Origin: JAGOMX01 sp041738135
GTDB taxonomy: Bacteria > Pseudomonadota > Alphaproteobacteria > JAGOMX01
Direction: 5' to 3'
Length of the DNA: 64,000 nucleotides
Assembly: GCA_041738135.1 (NCBI GenBank)
Contig: JBGSQK010000018.1
Coordinates: 62,001 to 126,000, forward strand
Shown: piece after piece, positions 9,570-18,375 of the stretch
Position numbering within the stretch: position 1 is the first letter of the stretch
Layout: every line of letters begins with the position of its first letter
The notes under the pieces: model-generated
What the model was told of the DNA's origin: nothing
Seen by the model: only the letters and a program-made list of their open reading frames with translations
Database searches by the model: none
Translations under genes and position numbers: made by a program

Positions 9570-9649
9570 GTTTGCCTAATTGTTGCCAGTTGTATCTGAG
9601 GCCCTTTCAAGTTAATATGCACCCATATGAACTTTAAGAAGGATCTATT

Positions 9650-12019
9650 ATGGCGGTGCGACGTAAACCCCATGAAAATCAAGATATTCTGCCAGAAAAC
9701 GTTCGTCTCTTTATGAGGCGTAGGGGTGAAGAATTATTTGGTATTCTGTTATTTTTAATAAGTCTGTTTGTGTTGTTGTCTTTGGGCTCCTATGATGTGG
9801 CGGATCCTTCGATCAATACGGCGGTGGATGGTCATACGCAAAATCTTGGAGGCCCCAAGGGTGCATATTTTGCGGATTTCATGATGCAAACCTTCGGCTG
9901 GTCTAGCTTTATGATCCCCATCAGCATTTTGACGTGGAGTTTCTTAAAGCTTTTTCACATTCCCCTTAATCGAATGTTATTGAAGGTATCGTTGTTGCCT
10001 TTACTGATGATCAGCCTTTCTATTGGTTTTGACTTGATCATCTCGTCAGATCCTAATGTGACCACAAAGTTGGGTGGCGCTATCGGCGTTATAATTACCA
10101 GGAATTTAATGAATTTGCTGAGTTTCTTAAGCAAACCCGTGGCTTGGCTTTGCGTGTGTGGGGTCAGTCTGACACTGTCTGCGGGGCTGTTTGCTTATAT
10201 TTCGGGAATCCGGGGTAGGCAGTGGTTTAATATCTTTGATGTATTAGGTAGTATAGCCAGCTTTACTATTTATTATGCGGGCAGACTGCTTTCGTTCTTA
10301 CTCAACCGTAAGGTGGAAAAAAAGCCGGTTGTCAAAAAGACTAAAGTATCGGATGAACCGCAGCTACGAACGAGGGTTGCGGGTGAGCACCCGGCTTTGC
10401 AAACGCCAAAACTCAATCTGGTGCCTGACCTACATGTGGATAGAGGCATCGAGGTGGAGGAAGCGACTTATGAGCAGTTTGATGAGGAAGAGGAAGAAAC
10501 TGCATTGGCTCTAGAGTCCAGCGGTAATTATCAGTTGCCTCAGCTAGATCTGCTTGCGGATATTGAAGATACGTCCGGCATGTTGGTGAGCGAGAAGGAA
10601 TTGCAAGCCAATGCCATGCGCTTGAAAGAGGTTTTAGAGGACTTTGGGGTGCAAGGCGAGATCAGCAAGATCAGGCCTGGCCCCGTGGTTACCTTGTACG
10701 AGTTGGTTCCTGCACCTGGTATTAAGTCGTCCCGTGTGATCGGTCTTGCGGACGACATAGCCCGTTCCATGAGTGCCATATCCGCCCGTGTAGCAGTAAT
10801 CCCTGGGCGCAATGCTATTGGTATTGAACTTCCCAATGAGATTAGGCAAACCGTGCATTTAAGGGAGCTGCTGGCATCTCCGGCTTATGAGAAAACGGGT
10901 GGGGCTTTGCCTTTGGCTTTGGGTAAGGATATTTCTGGCGGGCCTATAATTGCTGACCTTACTCGCATGCCTCATTTGTTGGTGGCGGGTACAACCGGCT
11001 CGGGTAAATCTGTGGGTATTAACAGCATGATCCTGTCGTTGCTTTATCGTTTGCCGCCGGATCGTTGTAAACTCATAATGATTGACCCAAAGATGCTGGA
11101 ACTTTCCGTTTATGATGGTATTCCACATCTACTGACCCCGGTTGTGACGGATCCGAAGAAAGCGGTGGTGGCATTAAAGTGGACTGTGCGTGAGATGGAG
11201 AACAGGTATAGGGCCATGTCCAAGCTGGGCGTTCGCAATATCCTTGGCTATAACATGCGCATTGCTGAAGCTAAATCTACCGGTGAAATTCTGGCACGGA
11301 AAGTTCAGACAGGCTTTGAGCCTGAAACGGGTAGACCTATTTATGAGTCGCAAACCTTGGAGTTGGAGCCCTTGCCCTACATCGTCGTGGTGGTTGATGA
11401 AATGGCTGACTTGATGTTGGTAGCAGGTAAAGATATTGAAGCAGCTGTGCAAAGGCTGGCACAAATGGCTCGTGCGGCGGGTATTCATATTATCATGGCG
11501 ACCCAAAGACCTTCTGTGGATGTGATCACGGGTACTATTAAGGCTAACTTTCCTACGCGTATTAGCTTTCAGGTGACCTCGAAGATCGACAGCCGTACCA
11601 TTTTGGGCGAGCAGGGTGGTGAGCAGTTATTGGGCATGGGCGATATGCTTTATATGGCAGCCGGTGGCCGTATTACCCGTGTTCATGGACCCTTTGTGAG
11701 CGATCAGGAAGTGGAAAAAATCGTACAATACTTGAAAACTCAAGGGTACCCTGATTATCTGGAAGATATTACCACTGATAGTGAAGACAGCAGTTCTGGA
11801 TCTGCAATGGGAGATGATGGTGGTGATGAGCTCTATCAGCAAGCGGTAGCGCTTGTTATGAGAGAGGGCAAGGTATCCACCAGTTTTATCCAACGACATT
11901 TGCAGATCGGTTACAACCGTGCTGCGAGAATAGTTGAAACTATGGAAGAACAAGGTATTATAAGTGAAGCCTCACGTACCGGTAAACGTGAGATATTGGT
12001 TGCATCTGGAGGACATTGA
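9650..12019 (+). CDS. ftsK: DNA translocase FtsK
   Basis: The 789-aa protein has four predicted membrane helices in the first 215 residues (for example EELFGILLFLISLFVLLSLG), a charged linker, and a RecA-like motor with Walker A AGTTGSGKS and Walker B YIVVVVDEMADLM. A C-terminal winged-helix gamma domain (YQQAVALVMREGKVSTSFIQ) follows. FtsK moves along DNA at the septum, directed by KOPS sequences read by the gamma domain, and coordinates dimer resolution with division. The linker is short, as in other alphaproteobacteria. AAGAAGGATCTATT precedes the ATG. The stop overlaps the lolA start (TGATG), so the two are translationally coupled. Confidence 0.97.
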   Translation: MAVRRKPHENQDILPENVRLFMRRRGEELFGILLFLISLFVLLSLGSYDVADPSINTAVDGHTQNLGGPKGAYFADFMMQTFGWSSFMIPISILTWSFLKLFHIPLNRMLLKVSLLPLLMISLSIGFDLIISSDPNVTTKLGGAIGVIITRNLMNLLSFLSKPVAWLCVCGVSLTLSAGLFAYISGIRGRQWFNIFDVLGSIASFTIYYAGRLLSFLLNRKVEKKPVVKKTKVSDEPQLRTRVAGEHPALQTPKLNLVPDLHVDRGIEVEEATYEQFDEEEEETALALESSGNYQLPQLDLLADIEDTSGMLVSEKELQANAMRLKEVLEDFGVQGEISKIRPGPVVTLYELVPAPGIKSSRVIGLADDIARSMSAISARVAVIPGRNAIGIELPNEIRQTVHLRELLASPAYEKTGGALPLALGKDISGGPIIADLTRMPHLLVAGTTGSGKSVGINSMILSLLYRLPPDRCKLIMIDPKMLELSVYDGIPHLLTPVVTDPKKAVVALKWTVREMENRYRAMSKLGVRNILGYNMRIAEAKSTGEILARKVQTGFEPETGRPIYESQTLELEPLPYIVVVVDEMADLMLVAGKDIEAAVQRLAQMARAAGIHIIMATQRPSVDVITGTIKANFPTRISFQVTSKIDSRTILGEQGGEQLLGMGDMLYMAAGGRITRVHGPFVSDQEVEKIVQYLKTQGYPDYLEDITTDSEDSSSGSAMGDDGGDELYQQAVALVMREGKVSTSFIQRHLQIGYNRAARIVETMEEQGIISEASRTGKREILVASGGH

Positions 12020-12612
12020 TGATGAGTAAATTGATTTTAAGACTTTTTCTATGGGTATTGTGTGCGGTGCCTCTTAACGCTGAAGCTCCGAATCCTGTTT
12101 TGGTGAAGCAAATTGAGACTTATTTAGATGGACTTAAGACCTATCAAGCGGATTTGCAACAGCAGAACCCTGATCAAAGTGTTGCTAAGGGAAAGTTCTT
12201 TCTCAACAGGCCCCATAAATTTCGCGTGCAATACTCGGAACCCAAAGAACAGATCGTGGTCTCTGATGGAAAGTTTTTTATTGAATACGATCCTAAAGAA
12301 GATGTGCCGAATTTTATCTCCCTAGAATCAACGCCGGCCAGCTTGTTTTTAAGAGAGAAACTGAGGTTATCAGGTGATGTGTCCGTGAAAAGTTTGCACA
12401 TCGACAATGGCGTCGTCTATGCGGTTCTTTATAAAACGCAAGAACCTGATGTGGGAAGCCTCACTATGGTCTTCAGGGAAAAGCCTATGCAACTCATAGG
12501 TTGGATGGTTGAGGATGGCCAAGGAAACATAACAAAAGTTTCTTTGCGCAATGTCATCGAAAATAAGCCCATAAAAGACAGTCTTTTCGAGACATCACGC
12601 ATTAGTCGTTAA
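12019..12612 (+). CDS. lolA: Outer-membrane lipoprotein carrier protein LolA
   Basis: The product is about 197 aa with a signal peptide (LILRLFLWVLCAVPLNAEA) and the LolA fold signatures: YQADLQQQNPDQSVAKGKF, RPHKFRVQYSEP, VSDGKFFIEYDPKE and a VSLRNVIENKPI C-terminus. LolA carries lipoproteins through the periplasm from LolCDE to the outer membrane. Its ATG overlaps the ftsK stop; ftsK-lolA is a common alphaproteobacterial arrangement. The 3' end overlaps the stop of the convergent oxygenase gene by 4 bases, so there is no room for a terminator between them. Confidence 0.92.
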   Translation: MMSKLILRLFLWVLCAVPLNAEAPNPVLVKQIETYLDGLKTYQADLQQQNPDQSVAKGKFFLNRPHKFRVQYSEPKEQIVVSDGKFFIEYDPKEDVPNFISLESTPASLFLREKLRLSGDVSVKSLHIDNGVVYAVLYKTQEPDVGSLTMVFREKPMQLIGWMVEDGQGNITKVSLRNVIENKPIKDSLFETSRISR

Positions 12613-13343
12613 GCGGCTGCTTTCAGTACACCCACAGGGTCTTGGAAGAACCCCTGAATGGTTGCGCGGACTTTATTGCCGGCAGCAGGATCGACTTTTT
12701 TAATGCAATGGAGGACGCCTGAAGTGAGAAGTACCATGCGATTGGGCTTTGGCATGATGTACTGACCGTGCCCTGTTTCTAGCAGTACATCCTTTTCAAA
12801 CTGATTATCCAAATGCGAGCCCAGGAATTTTACGTTGCCTTCATACAAAGTTGATTTTGGCATAGTATGATTTCTAGTTGATGCTGGCGCCACTAAAAAT
12901 TCGCCACCCCATTGAGGATCCCATTCTGGGTGAGCATAGTAGACATAAGCTCCTGTGGCATTGTTTTCATTGTCCCGGTGCCAAGATAAACCGTTACCGG
13001 CTGAATAAATGTAAGCTCGGGCAAAGAAATAAGCCCAGTTCTCGCCAAATTTCCCGATGAGGTTTTCGTAATCGCCTACGGTATCTTTAAGCTTCTGAAT
13101 TACAAGATCCACAGCTCGCCCCGTGGGAAAGCATGGAAATTTAGTATTTGCGTCATATGAATCCGACAAATAAGGTGGACCCCACATCGGGCTACCATCA
13201 GACAAACGAAACGCCTTGACCCATTTTTTTTGATGGACCATTTCAAAATGCTCATCTTGGATATAATTCCAGACAAACGCGGCTTCCTCTTTTGATAGAA
13301 AGTCGTCGATAATGGCGAATGTATCTGTTACGTAAACTGTCAT
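12609..13343 (-). CDS. 2OG-Fe(II) oxygenase (prolyl 4-hydroxylase-like)
   Basis: The 244-aa protein has the iron-binding facial triad of the double-stranded beta-helix oxygenases: His122 and Asp124 in SWHRDNEN and His212 in SGVLHCIKKV. Arg226 (NKVRATIQGFF) is placed to bind 2-oxoglutarate. WGGEFLVAP between them is also typical. Such enzymes hydroxylate side chains or small molecules with O2 and 2-oxoglutarate; the substrate is not given by sequence. It is the second gene of a two-gene unit: a 26-codon ORF ends 21 bases upstream, and GGAGGATCCC gives this gene its own ribosome site. That peptide, which contains a Pro-Trp end, is an obvious candidate substrate. Confidence 0.85.
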   Translation of the reverse strand: MTVYVTDTFAIIDDFLSKEEAAFVWNYIQDEHFEMVHQKKWVKAFRLSDGSPMWGPPYLSDSYDANTKFPCFPTGRAVDLVIQKLKDTVGDYENLIGKFGENWAYFFARAYIYSAGNGLSWHRDNENNATGAYVYYAHPEWDPQWGGEFLVAPASTRNHTMPKSTLYEGNVKFLGSHLDNQFEKDVLLETGHGQYIMPKPNRMVLLTSGVLHCIKKVDPAAGNKVRATIQGFFQDPVGVLKAAA

Positions 13344-13364
13344 GGGATCCTCCTAATTACTAAA

Positions 13365-13445
13365 TTACCAAGGCTTATACCAATCGTCTTCTTCTTTAAC
13401 ACTGTCTAGTACGTTCAATGTGTATTGATTTAGTAGGTTAGTCAT
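13365..13445 (-). CDS. 26-aa micropeptide, possible substrate of the adjacent oxygenase
   Basis: This small ORF starts MTNLLNQYTLNVL and ends KEEDDWYKPW. It has a proper ribosome site (AAAAGGAGTATAGACT before ATG), a promoter about 50-78 bases upstream, and lies 21 bases before the 2OG-Fe(II) oxygenase. A hydrophobic/amide-rich N-terminal half followed by an acidic, aromatic, proline-containing tail looks like a leader plus core of a ribosomally made modified peptide. Alternatives are a short regulatory upstream ORF or a peptide that binds the enzyme. I do not recognise a known family. That it is translated is well supported by signals; its role is inference. Confidence 0.6.
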   Translation of the reverse strand: MTNLLNQYTLNVLDSVKEEDDWYKPW

Positions 13446-13494
13446 AGTCTATACTCCTTTTCAATTTGGTTTAATATTTTACCTAATTGGTACT

Positions 13495-13523
13495 ATTTTG
13501 GGAATGATTTTACCACCTGTCAA
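13495..13523 (-). promoter_or_regulatory. Candidate sigma70 promoter for the micropeptide-oxygenase pair
   Basis: On the minus strand a perfect TTGACA (13518-13523) is followed after 17 bases by CAAAAT (13495-13500, 4 of 6 matches). Initiation would give a leader of roughly 40 bases before the micropeptide ATG. Confidence 0.5.
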
Positions 13524-13785
13524 GCTTCGGAGCCGCATAAGGACTCGTTAAAAGCCGGATAGGATGGTCAACTCTTTCCCCTGAAAAGCGAAGTAATACC
13601 TTCACTTCAATGACTCTCTAGCATACTGCAAACTTGAAATCAAAGATTTTTAACGGCATGGCATCAAATTTTTTTCAAGCCGTGTAATTTTGCCATTGTC
13701 GAAATTTCTTACTCATTTAGTAATACTCAGATTCCTATCAACAACAAAGTCGCAAAGCTATATGCTATCTGTACTCACATAGTTG
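13524..13785. other. Part of the 413-bp divergent intergenic region (13446-13858)
   Basis: No ORF or RNA gene is recognised here. With its flanks it forms the divergent control region between the micropeptide-oxygenase pair (minus) and the large exported protein (plus). The outer parts hold the two promoters listed separately; the middle holds only scattered short inverted repeats. Confidence 0.5.
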
Positions 13786-13814
13786 TTGACATTTATCTAG
13801 AGTGTTTATATAAA
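13786..13814 (+). promoter_or_regulatory. Near-consensus sigma70 promoter
   Basis: TTGACA (13786-13791), a 17-base spacer and TATAAA (13809-13814) give an almost perfect promoter, the best in the window. It drives the exported protein gene that starts 45 bases downstream, which should be strongly expressed. Confidence 0.8.
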
Positions 13815-13858
13815 GGGATGGTAATCTGATTTGTAGTTTTAATAAAAGAGGTAATGTA

Positions 13859-16162
13859 ATGATGTTTAATGCCTATAAAAAAATAGCTTTAGTAAATGTT
13901 TTGGCCGTAACCTTGTGTGTTCCCGGTTTCTCTACTAACAATGCTCAGCTGGATGATTTAACTGTTGTGAGGACCAACCATCCTACCAATGGGTCGGTTC
14001 GGCACAATGTTTTCATGCGATCAGAGGTGGGTAACCCACGGGATGGAACGTCTGCGGTATATGCTGAATTGCAAAATCCCAACATGCCTTACTTTGCACC
14101 TTATCATCCCACAGGTGGTGCCAGAATTAATAACGGTGTCATAAGTTTTCCTTTAGTTATGCGTTTGCCAGGACAACATTTTGGCGGTAATTTGATACCC
14201 GCGCTGCAGGCTCAGTTAAATCAAGAAGGTATAACAGCAAACAATTTTTATGTAGGTATAGTGGCACAAAATATGCCGTTTTCAGCTCAGACTCAGCTGT
14301 GTTTGAGACCGCATACTTACATATACCCGAATGCGCCTGCACAGCAGGCTGGATATGACCAACAGCAAAATATTCAGGTTGCATTATTTGGAATGAACGG
14401 CGACGATGGACATTTTTTGGGTCAGCTAAATAATGAGCAATTACTCCAAGAAAATGTACATTTGCATCAACAAGACAATATAACAGTTCTATCGCCAAAC
14501 AATATGCAGATTATTGGTCCCAATTTTCAAAATCCACAGCGTTTTTTCAGCTATGTGAGTTTTAATGAAAACGGCCACAGGGCAGCTATTATTTGCTATC
14601 ACCTGCTTATGACAGACCTTCAATGTCAGTCCCTGCAAGCTGCTTTGATGGGAAGAACGCTGCAGAACTTAGGTCAGCGAGCTAATTTGGCTGAATTGTT
14701 GAGAGTCACGCCAAGGAACCCAAATTTTAATGGATTTAATGGTCTTCAGCGCGCTTTAGGATTATTTAGAGAACCACGGGCATTTGAGCCTGTGCAAGTG
14801 GTCGCGCCTGCAGTGCCCTTGCAGTTCGGATTTGGTGCAAGGCTCAATCCAGCAGCTGTTCCTGCTTTTCGTAATGCCAGGCCATTAACTGGCTACGTTC
14901 CCACCAGTACGCAAACTAATACTGTAGAATCTTTGTTAAATACTATTATTAGCAATACTCCTGCGGAACAAAGACCCATAGTTGTTGAGGCATTGGGAAA
15001 TATGGGGCACCTTCCCTTGGAAACATTGGTGTTTCTGCAGGAAATGCTTCAGTTCTCTCCGAATGATGATCTGAGGCTGGATATAATGTTTGGAGTTCTT
15101 CAGAATGTATTCGCACAACCTTGGCAAGAGTCTGCTGAACCCGCGAGGATTGAGGTGCTACCCGCTAGAGTTCAACCTGCCCCTGCACGGAGCAGAAATC
15201 GCCACCCAGCAGCAGTGAGAGCAAGGCCAACCCCTGCTAGACAATTGCCTGTTACCAACGCTCGGCTGTTTACACCAGATGAACGTGCCAGTTTTATTGC
15301 AAACTCGCGTAACGATGAAAATTTGGAAATTGGTATGAGAAGGGGCCCCAATGGCCTATATGTCGATGCTATTGTTGAAAGTCTAAGGATCTTAAATACA
15401 AGGCGAGTTCTTAATGAGACTCAAATTGCTGGCGCTTATAATCAGGTAGTGGCTGTTATTGGACAATTCCAACGAAATGCCGCTAGAAACGCTTTTTTTC
15501 AGAGAAGAGATGTGCATACCCATCCTATTGCCCAGCTATATCTTCGTGACGAAAGAGCAAATGCATTATTAGCTCTCGACGGTCGTACAGATTACTGCTT
15601 TTTTCATAACCCATTTCGTGGTAACGCTGAATCTGAACTATGTCTAGCTCTGGTCTGGAATGAAATCAATGCATATGTACACACTGCCGATAACACTAGA
15701 ACTGAGATTGAGAGAGAGCAGATGAGAGAGAGCCTGGTCGTAGCACTGGGACAATGTATTATGAATGATGGACATAGAGTGTGTAATTGGGGTAAAGCGC
15801 AACGTATCTTTAGGGTCTTGCAAGGTCGAGTTCCCGGTATTGTCATCGATGACGTGGTTCCAACAGTTGAAGAGTTCAGACTTAACTTCAACAATGAACT
15901 TGAAAGAAGATTAGAGGCTACCACGAATGTACCTACAGATGTAGCTGCTAGAAACGGAAGACTACTAGATTTATTGGTTACGGCAGAAAGGCCGCGGGGC
16001 ATGACTCTCAACGAGTTAGAACAGCATATAACCCGGATTCGCAACGATTTCGCTCAAGCGGTGAATAGTCAATATCCAGCAAACGATCCCAGGATAATCC
16101 AGCTTATTCGAGGAATGGATGAACGATTCGCACTCTGGAGAAGTTATCCTCAAGAGAAATAG
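13859..16162 (+). CDS. Large exported protein of unknown function, probably highly expressed
   Basis: The 767-aa product has a signal peptide (KKIALVNVLAVTLCVPGF, cleavage near residue 25). An Asn/Gln-rich region runs to about residue 300. A Pro/Ala/Arg linker (about 425-470, PARVQPAPARSRNRHPAAVR) leads to a C-terminal half with LVVALGQCIMNDGHRVCNWG followed by QRIFRVLQGRVPG. That Cys/His/Gly block resembles a conserved motif but I cannot name its family. ATG-ATG at 13859/13862 follows AAAAGAGGTAATGTA. The strong promoter and the terminator make it a single-gene unit. High expression plus export suggests a surface or host-interaction protein, which is inference. Confidence 0.75.
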   Translation: MMFNAYKKIALVNVLAVTLCVPGFSTNNAQLDDLTVVRTNHPTNGSVRHNVFMRSEVGNPRDGTSAVYAELQNPNMPYFAPYHPTGGARINNGVISFPLVMRLPGQHFGGNLIPALQAQLNQEGITANNFYVGIVAQNMPFSAQTQLCLRPHTYIYPNAPAQQAGYDQQQNIQVALFGMNGDDGHFLGQLNNEQLLQENVHLHQQDNITVLSPNNMQIIGPNFQNPQRFFSYVSFNENGHRAAIICYHLLMTDLQCQSLQAALMGRTLQNLGQRANLAELLRVTPRNPNFNGFNGLQRALGLFREPRAFEPVQVVAPAVPLQFGFGARLNPAAVPAFRNARPLTGYVPTSTQTNTVESLLNTIISNTPAEQRPIVVEALGNMGHLPLETLVFLQEMLQFSPNDDLRLDIMFGVLQNVFAQPWQESAEPARIEVLPARVQPAPARSRNRHPAAVRARPTPARQLPVTNARLFTPDERASFIANSRNDENLEIGMRRGPNGLYVDAIVESLRILNTRRVLNETQIAGAYNQVVAVIGQFQRNAARNAFFQRRDVHTHPIAQLYLRDERANALLALDGRTDYCFFHNPFRGNAESELCLALVWNEINAYVHTADNTRTEIEREQMRESLVVALGQCIMNDGHRVCNWGKAQRIFRVLQGRVPGIVIDDVVPTVEEFRLNFNNELERRLEATTNVPTDVAARNGRLLDLLVTAERPRGMTLNELEQHITRIRNDFAQAVNSQYPANDPRIIQLIRGMDERFALWRSYPQEK

Positions 16163-16184
16163 AAATAAATTTCAATCTAAAGCA

Positions 16185-16222
16185 AACCCTTTAAGACACT
16201 GCCGTCTTAAAGGGTTGTTTTT
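16185..16222 (+). terminator. Strong Rho-independent terminator
   Basis: AACCCTTTAAGAC and GTCTTAAAGGGTT form a perfect 13-bp stem with a 6-base loop, followed by GTTTTTT. It ends the plus-strand gene. The fliE stop codon on the minus strand lies inside it, so it may serve both directions. Confidence 0.9.
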
Positions 16223-16515
16223 TCAACTATAGTCTCGTATTTCTGTAAGAACTTTTCCCACGCCACTTTAAATGCCTGTAACTGTATATCCGCCTCATTT
16301 ACGGCTGACACTAGGTCTAGTTCTGAGATCTGTCCTGTGGTAGAGCCATGTGCTGCTTTTTCGAAGTTTTGCAACGCGGATACTTTTTCCGATACTGAAT
16401 CTTTCAAAAATTCGCCAAAAGATTTACCTGTGTTTTGTTCTGCACCCAGGGATGTTACATTTTCCATGGGATTCGGCAGTGCTGCTTTGTAAGCTGCGAT
16501 GGGACTGATTGTCAT
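16207..16515 (-). CDS. fliE: Flagellar hook-basal body protein FliE
   Basis: The 102-aa protein shows the FliE pattern: SFGEFLKDSVSEKVSALQNF, then a C-terminal SELDLVSAVNEADIQLQAFK helix pair. FliE joins the MS ring to the rod. It is last in flgB-flgC-fliE, the common alphaproteobacterial order, with 7 bases between flgC and fliE. Its stop lies in the shared terminator. Confidence 0.93.
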   Translation of the reverse strand: MTISPIAAYKAALPNPMENVTSLGAEQNTGKSFGEFLKDSVSEKVSALQNFEKAAHGSTTGQISELDLVSAVNEADIQLQAFKVAWEKFLQKYETIVEKTTL

Positions 16516-16522
16516 TTTCTAT

Positions 16523-16981
16523 TTACCTCATTAGATCGATTTGCATGCGACGCATACTGGTGCCTTCGGCGTATGCCTTTAGCAATGCTTTTTGCGTGTT
16601 TTTTGCGGTTATCATATCAACGGTCTCGATGACCCGGTTTACGTTTGGTTTTTTAACCAAGCCTTTTTCATCTGCGGCAGGATGGCTGGGGTCGTAATCC
16701 TGTAAAAATTCGCTTTTGTCATGAATCACGCTTTTGACCTGAACTGTCTGAGTCCCTACTTTTGGATCATTCTTTTGTTCGAAAACCACTTGCTTTCTTC
16801 TATAGGGATCACCACCAGGGGTTTTTGCCGTAGAATCAGAATTGGTCAGGTTTTCCGATATGATCTTAAAGCGGAAATTCTGATTTTTAATGCCTTGCAG
16901 TGCCATAGATTGAGCTTCAATTAAACTATTTGAAGTCTTCATTTGTCCGGACGCACCTGATGAAATTGAATTTATTGCCAT
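16523..16981 (-). CDS. flgC: Flagellar basal-body rod protein FlgC
   Basis: The 152-aa protein carries the rod-protein signature near the N-terminus (FRFKIISENLTNSDSTAKTP), then PGGDPYRRKQVVFEQ, and the C-terminal KALLKAYAEGTSMRRMQIDL coiled helix. FlgC is a proximal rod subunit exported by the flagellar type III apparatus, so no signal peptide is expected. It lies 11 bases after flgB. Confidence 0.95.
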   Translation of the reverse strand: MAINSISSGASGQMKTSNSLIEAQSMALQGIKNQNFRFKIISENLTNSDSTAKTPGGDPYRRKQVVFEQKNDPKVGTQTVQVKSVIHDKSEFLQDYDPSHPAADEKGLVKKPNVNRVIETVDMITAKNTQKALLKAYAEGTSMRRMQIDLMR

Positions 16982-16992
16982 GTTTGCCTACC

Positions 16993-17385
16993 TTATCCTT
17001 TCGCGCCTAAAATAGTCCGCATCATACTTAAACCCTTTTGATAGACGCGTGTGGCCTTTTGATATTCGGTTGTTAAATGGTTGACCTTACTCATTTCATC
17101 CTCGCGATCGATGGTATTACCTGAAAGCGTTCCATGGTCTGACTGACTTTTTTGCACAGCAAAACCTGTGGAGCCGGAGAGCTTAGGCGAAATGTGTGAA
17201 ACGTTCGTCATAGCAAGTCTAGCAGATGAAGCTTTGTTGACTTGTTCCGCGAAAGGCTTTAACTCTCTGGCTTGCGCATTAGGAATATCTAGTCGGCTCA
17301 AGTTATCTGTATGAACAGCTAGACCTTTCTGTAAATAATTCATATACTGTAATAACCCTCCTAGAGGGCCGGTTACGTTTGGCAT
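16993..17385 (-). CDS. flgB: Flagellar basal-body rod protein FlgB
   Basis: The 130-aa protein has the FlgB N-terminal block (HTDNLSRLDIPNAQARELKP) and ends with YQKATRVYQKGLSMMRTILG. It is first in flgB-flgC-fliE, divergent from csrA with 103 bases between, so both operons are probably controlled from that gap. AAAGGTGTAAAGCC precedes the ATG on the minus strand. Confidence 0.93.
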   Translation of the reverse strand: MPNVTGPLGGLLQYMNYLQKGLAVHTDNLSRLDIPNAQARELKPFAEQVNKASSARLAMTNVSHISPKLSGSTGFAVQKSQSDHGTLSGNTIDREDEMSKVNHLTTEYQKATRVYQKGLSMMRTILGAKG

Positions 17386-17488
17386 GGCTTTACACCTTTT
17401 TTATTATTCTTTAGTAGTTTTGCTTGAATTGTATTAAGCGAAAGTTAAAATTTTGCGGCATTTGAAAAGAAAATTGTAAATAACTGAA

Positions 17489-17701
17489 ATGCTTTATTTA
17501 TCTCGAAGGGTGGGCGACTCAATCGTCATCAACGACCAGATTACAATCACGGTTACCGAAGTTCGGGGGAAAACCGTTAAGCTGGGTTTTGACTCGCCGC
17601 AGGGTACTCGTGTCCTGCGAAAAGAAATCTATGATAAGATAAATGCCGAAAACCAAGCGGCTGCCAATGCTATTAATCTCATTAAAAAGGTGATCCCATG
17701 A
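17489..17701 (+). CDS. csrA: Carbon storage regulator CsrA
   Basis: The 70-aa protein matches CsrA throughout: LYLSRRVGDSIVINDQITI, the VTEVRGKTVKLGFDSP strand and RKEIYDKINAENQ. CsrA binds GGA motifs in 5' leaders and changes translation and decay of target mRNAs; in many bacteria it controls flagellar genes. It is first in csrA-orf-fliO-fliP, overlapping the next gene by 4 bases (ATGA). The ribosome site is weak (AAATAACTGAA), so its translation may itself be limited. Linkage to flagellar genes supports a role in motility timing. Confidence 0.95.
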   Translation: MLYLSRRVGDSIVINDQITITVTEVRGKTVKLGFDSPQGTRVLRKEIYDKINAENQAAANAINLIKKVIP

Positions 17702-18009
17702 AAAAAGAATTCATGATTAATATAGGCGAGATAACAGAACGCATACGAAACCTTCGAGAGAAACTGCCTGAAGTCAGCGCAGAAGACCTCTCGGGTTTGA
17801 ATGAGAAGCTGGCGGAACTTGATCTCAGTGAGGCGAGCCAAGCAGAAGTTTCTTCACTGCAAGACGCTTTTGGCCAGCTAGCCGATGAAGTGAATCAAAC
17901 CATGCACCGTCTTGATCAGCATTGTGATGAGCTGAAAGAGAATGTGGATGATTTGCAAAACCACAGCACGGGTATGAAAGCCTATGCTATCGCACAAAAC
18001 TCCAGATAG
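17698..18009 (+). CDS. Small coiled-coil protein in the csrA-fliOP operon
   Basis: The 103-aa product is acidic and almost fully helical, with leucine heptads (LREKLPEVSAEDLSGLNEKL; HRLDQHCDELKENVDDLQNH) and no signal peptide. It overlaps csrA by 4 bases and is followed 9 bases later by fliO. Size, charge and location would suit a flagellar export chaperone (FlgN/FliT-like) or a CsrA partner such as FliW by position. I see no family motif for either, so function stays open. Confidence 0.7.
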   Translation: MKKEFMINIGEITERIRNLREKLPEVSAEDLSGLNEKLAELDLSEASQAEVSSLQDAFGQLADEVNQTMHRLDQHCDELKENVDDLQNHSTGMKAYAIAQNSR

Positions 18010-18018
18010 GGTGAACCC

Positions 18019-18375
18019 ATGGAACATTTAACTAATGTGGATATTTACTTAAGATTCTTTGTGGCCTTTGGCCTCATCATCATGCTGATCGGCATGGCAG
18101 CCTGGCTTGCCAGGTTTTTGGGATTCAGCACACCCATGAGAATGCGGGGGCAAAAACAAAGACGTCTCAGCGTCGTGGATGCTATAGCGCTGGATACTAA
18201 ACGTCGGCTCATTCTCATTAGTCGGGATGATGTGGAACATCTTATATGTGTGGGCGGGACGACTGATTTTATAGTGGAGCATAATGTCAAAACGGCCATA
18301 CCTGCTATCAATCAAGAAATTATCAGCCAGATATCTGATCAAAACACTGAGAAAAAGGCATCCCATGAGGCTTAA
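18019..18375 (+). CDS. fliO: Flagellar biosynthesis protein FliO
   Basis: The 118-aa protein has one membrane helix (FFVAFGLIIMLIGMAAWLAR) followed by the FliO cytoplasmic pattern RRLSVVDAIALDTKRRLILI and a VEHLICVGG strand. FliO helps assemble the FliP ring of the export gate. It ends 11 bases inside fliP, so the two are coupled. Confidence 0.88.
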   Translation: MEHLTNVDIYLRFFVAFGLIIMLIGMAAWLARFLGFSTPMRMRGQKQRRLSVVDAIALDTKRRLILISRDDVEHLICVGGTTDFIVEHNVKTAIPAINQEIISQISDQNTEKKASHEA

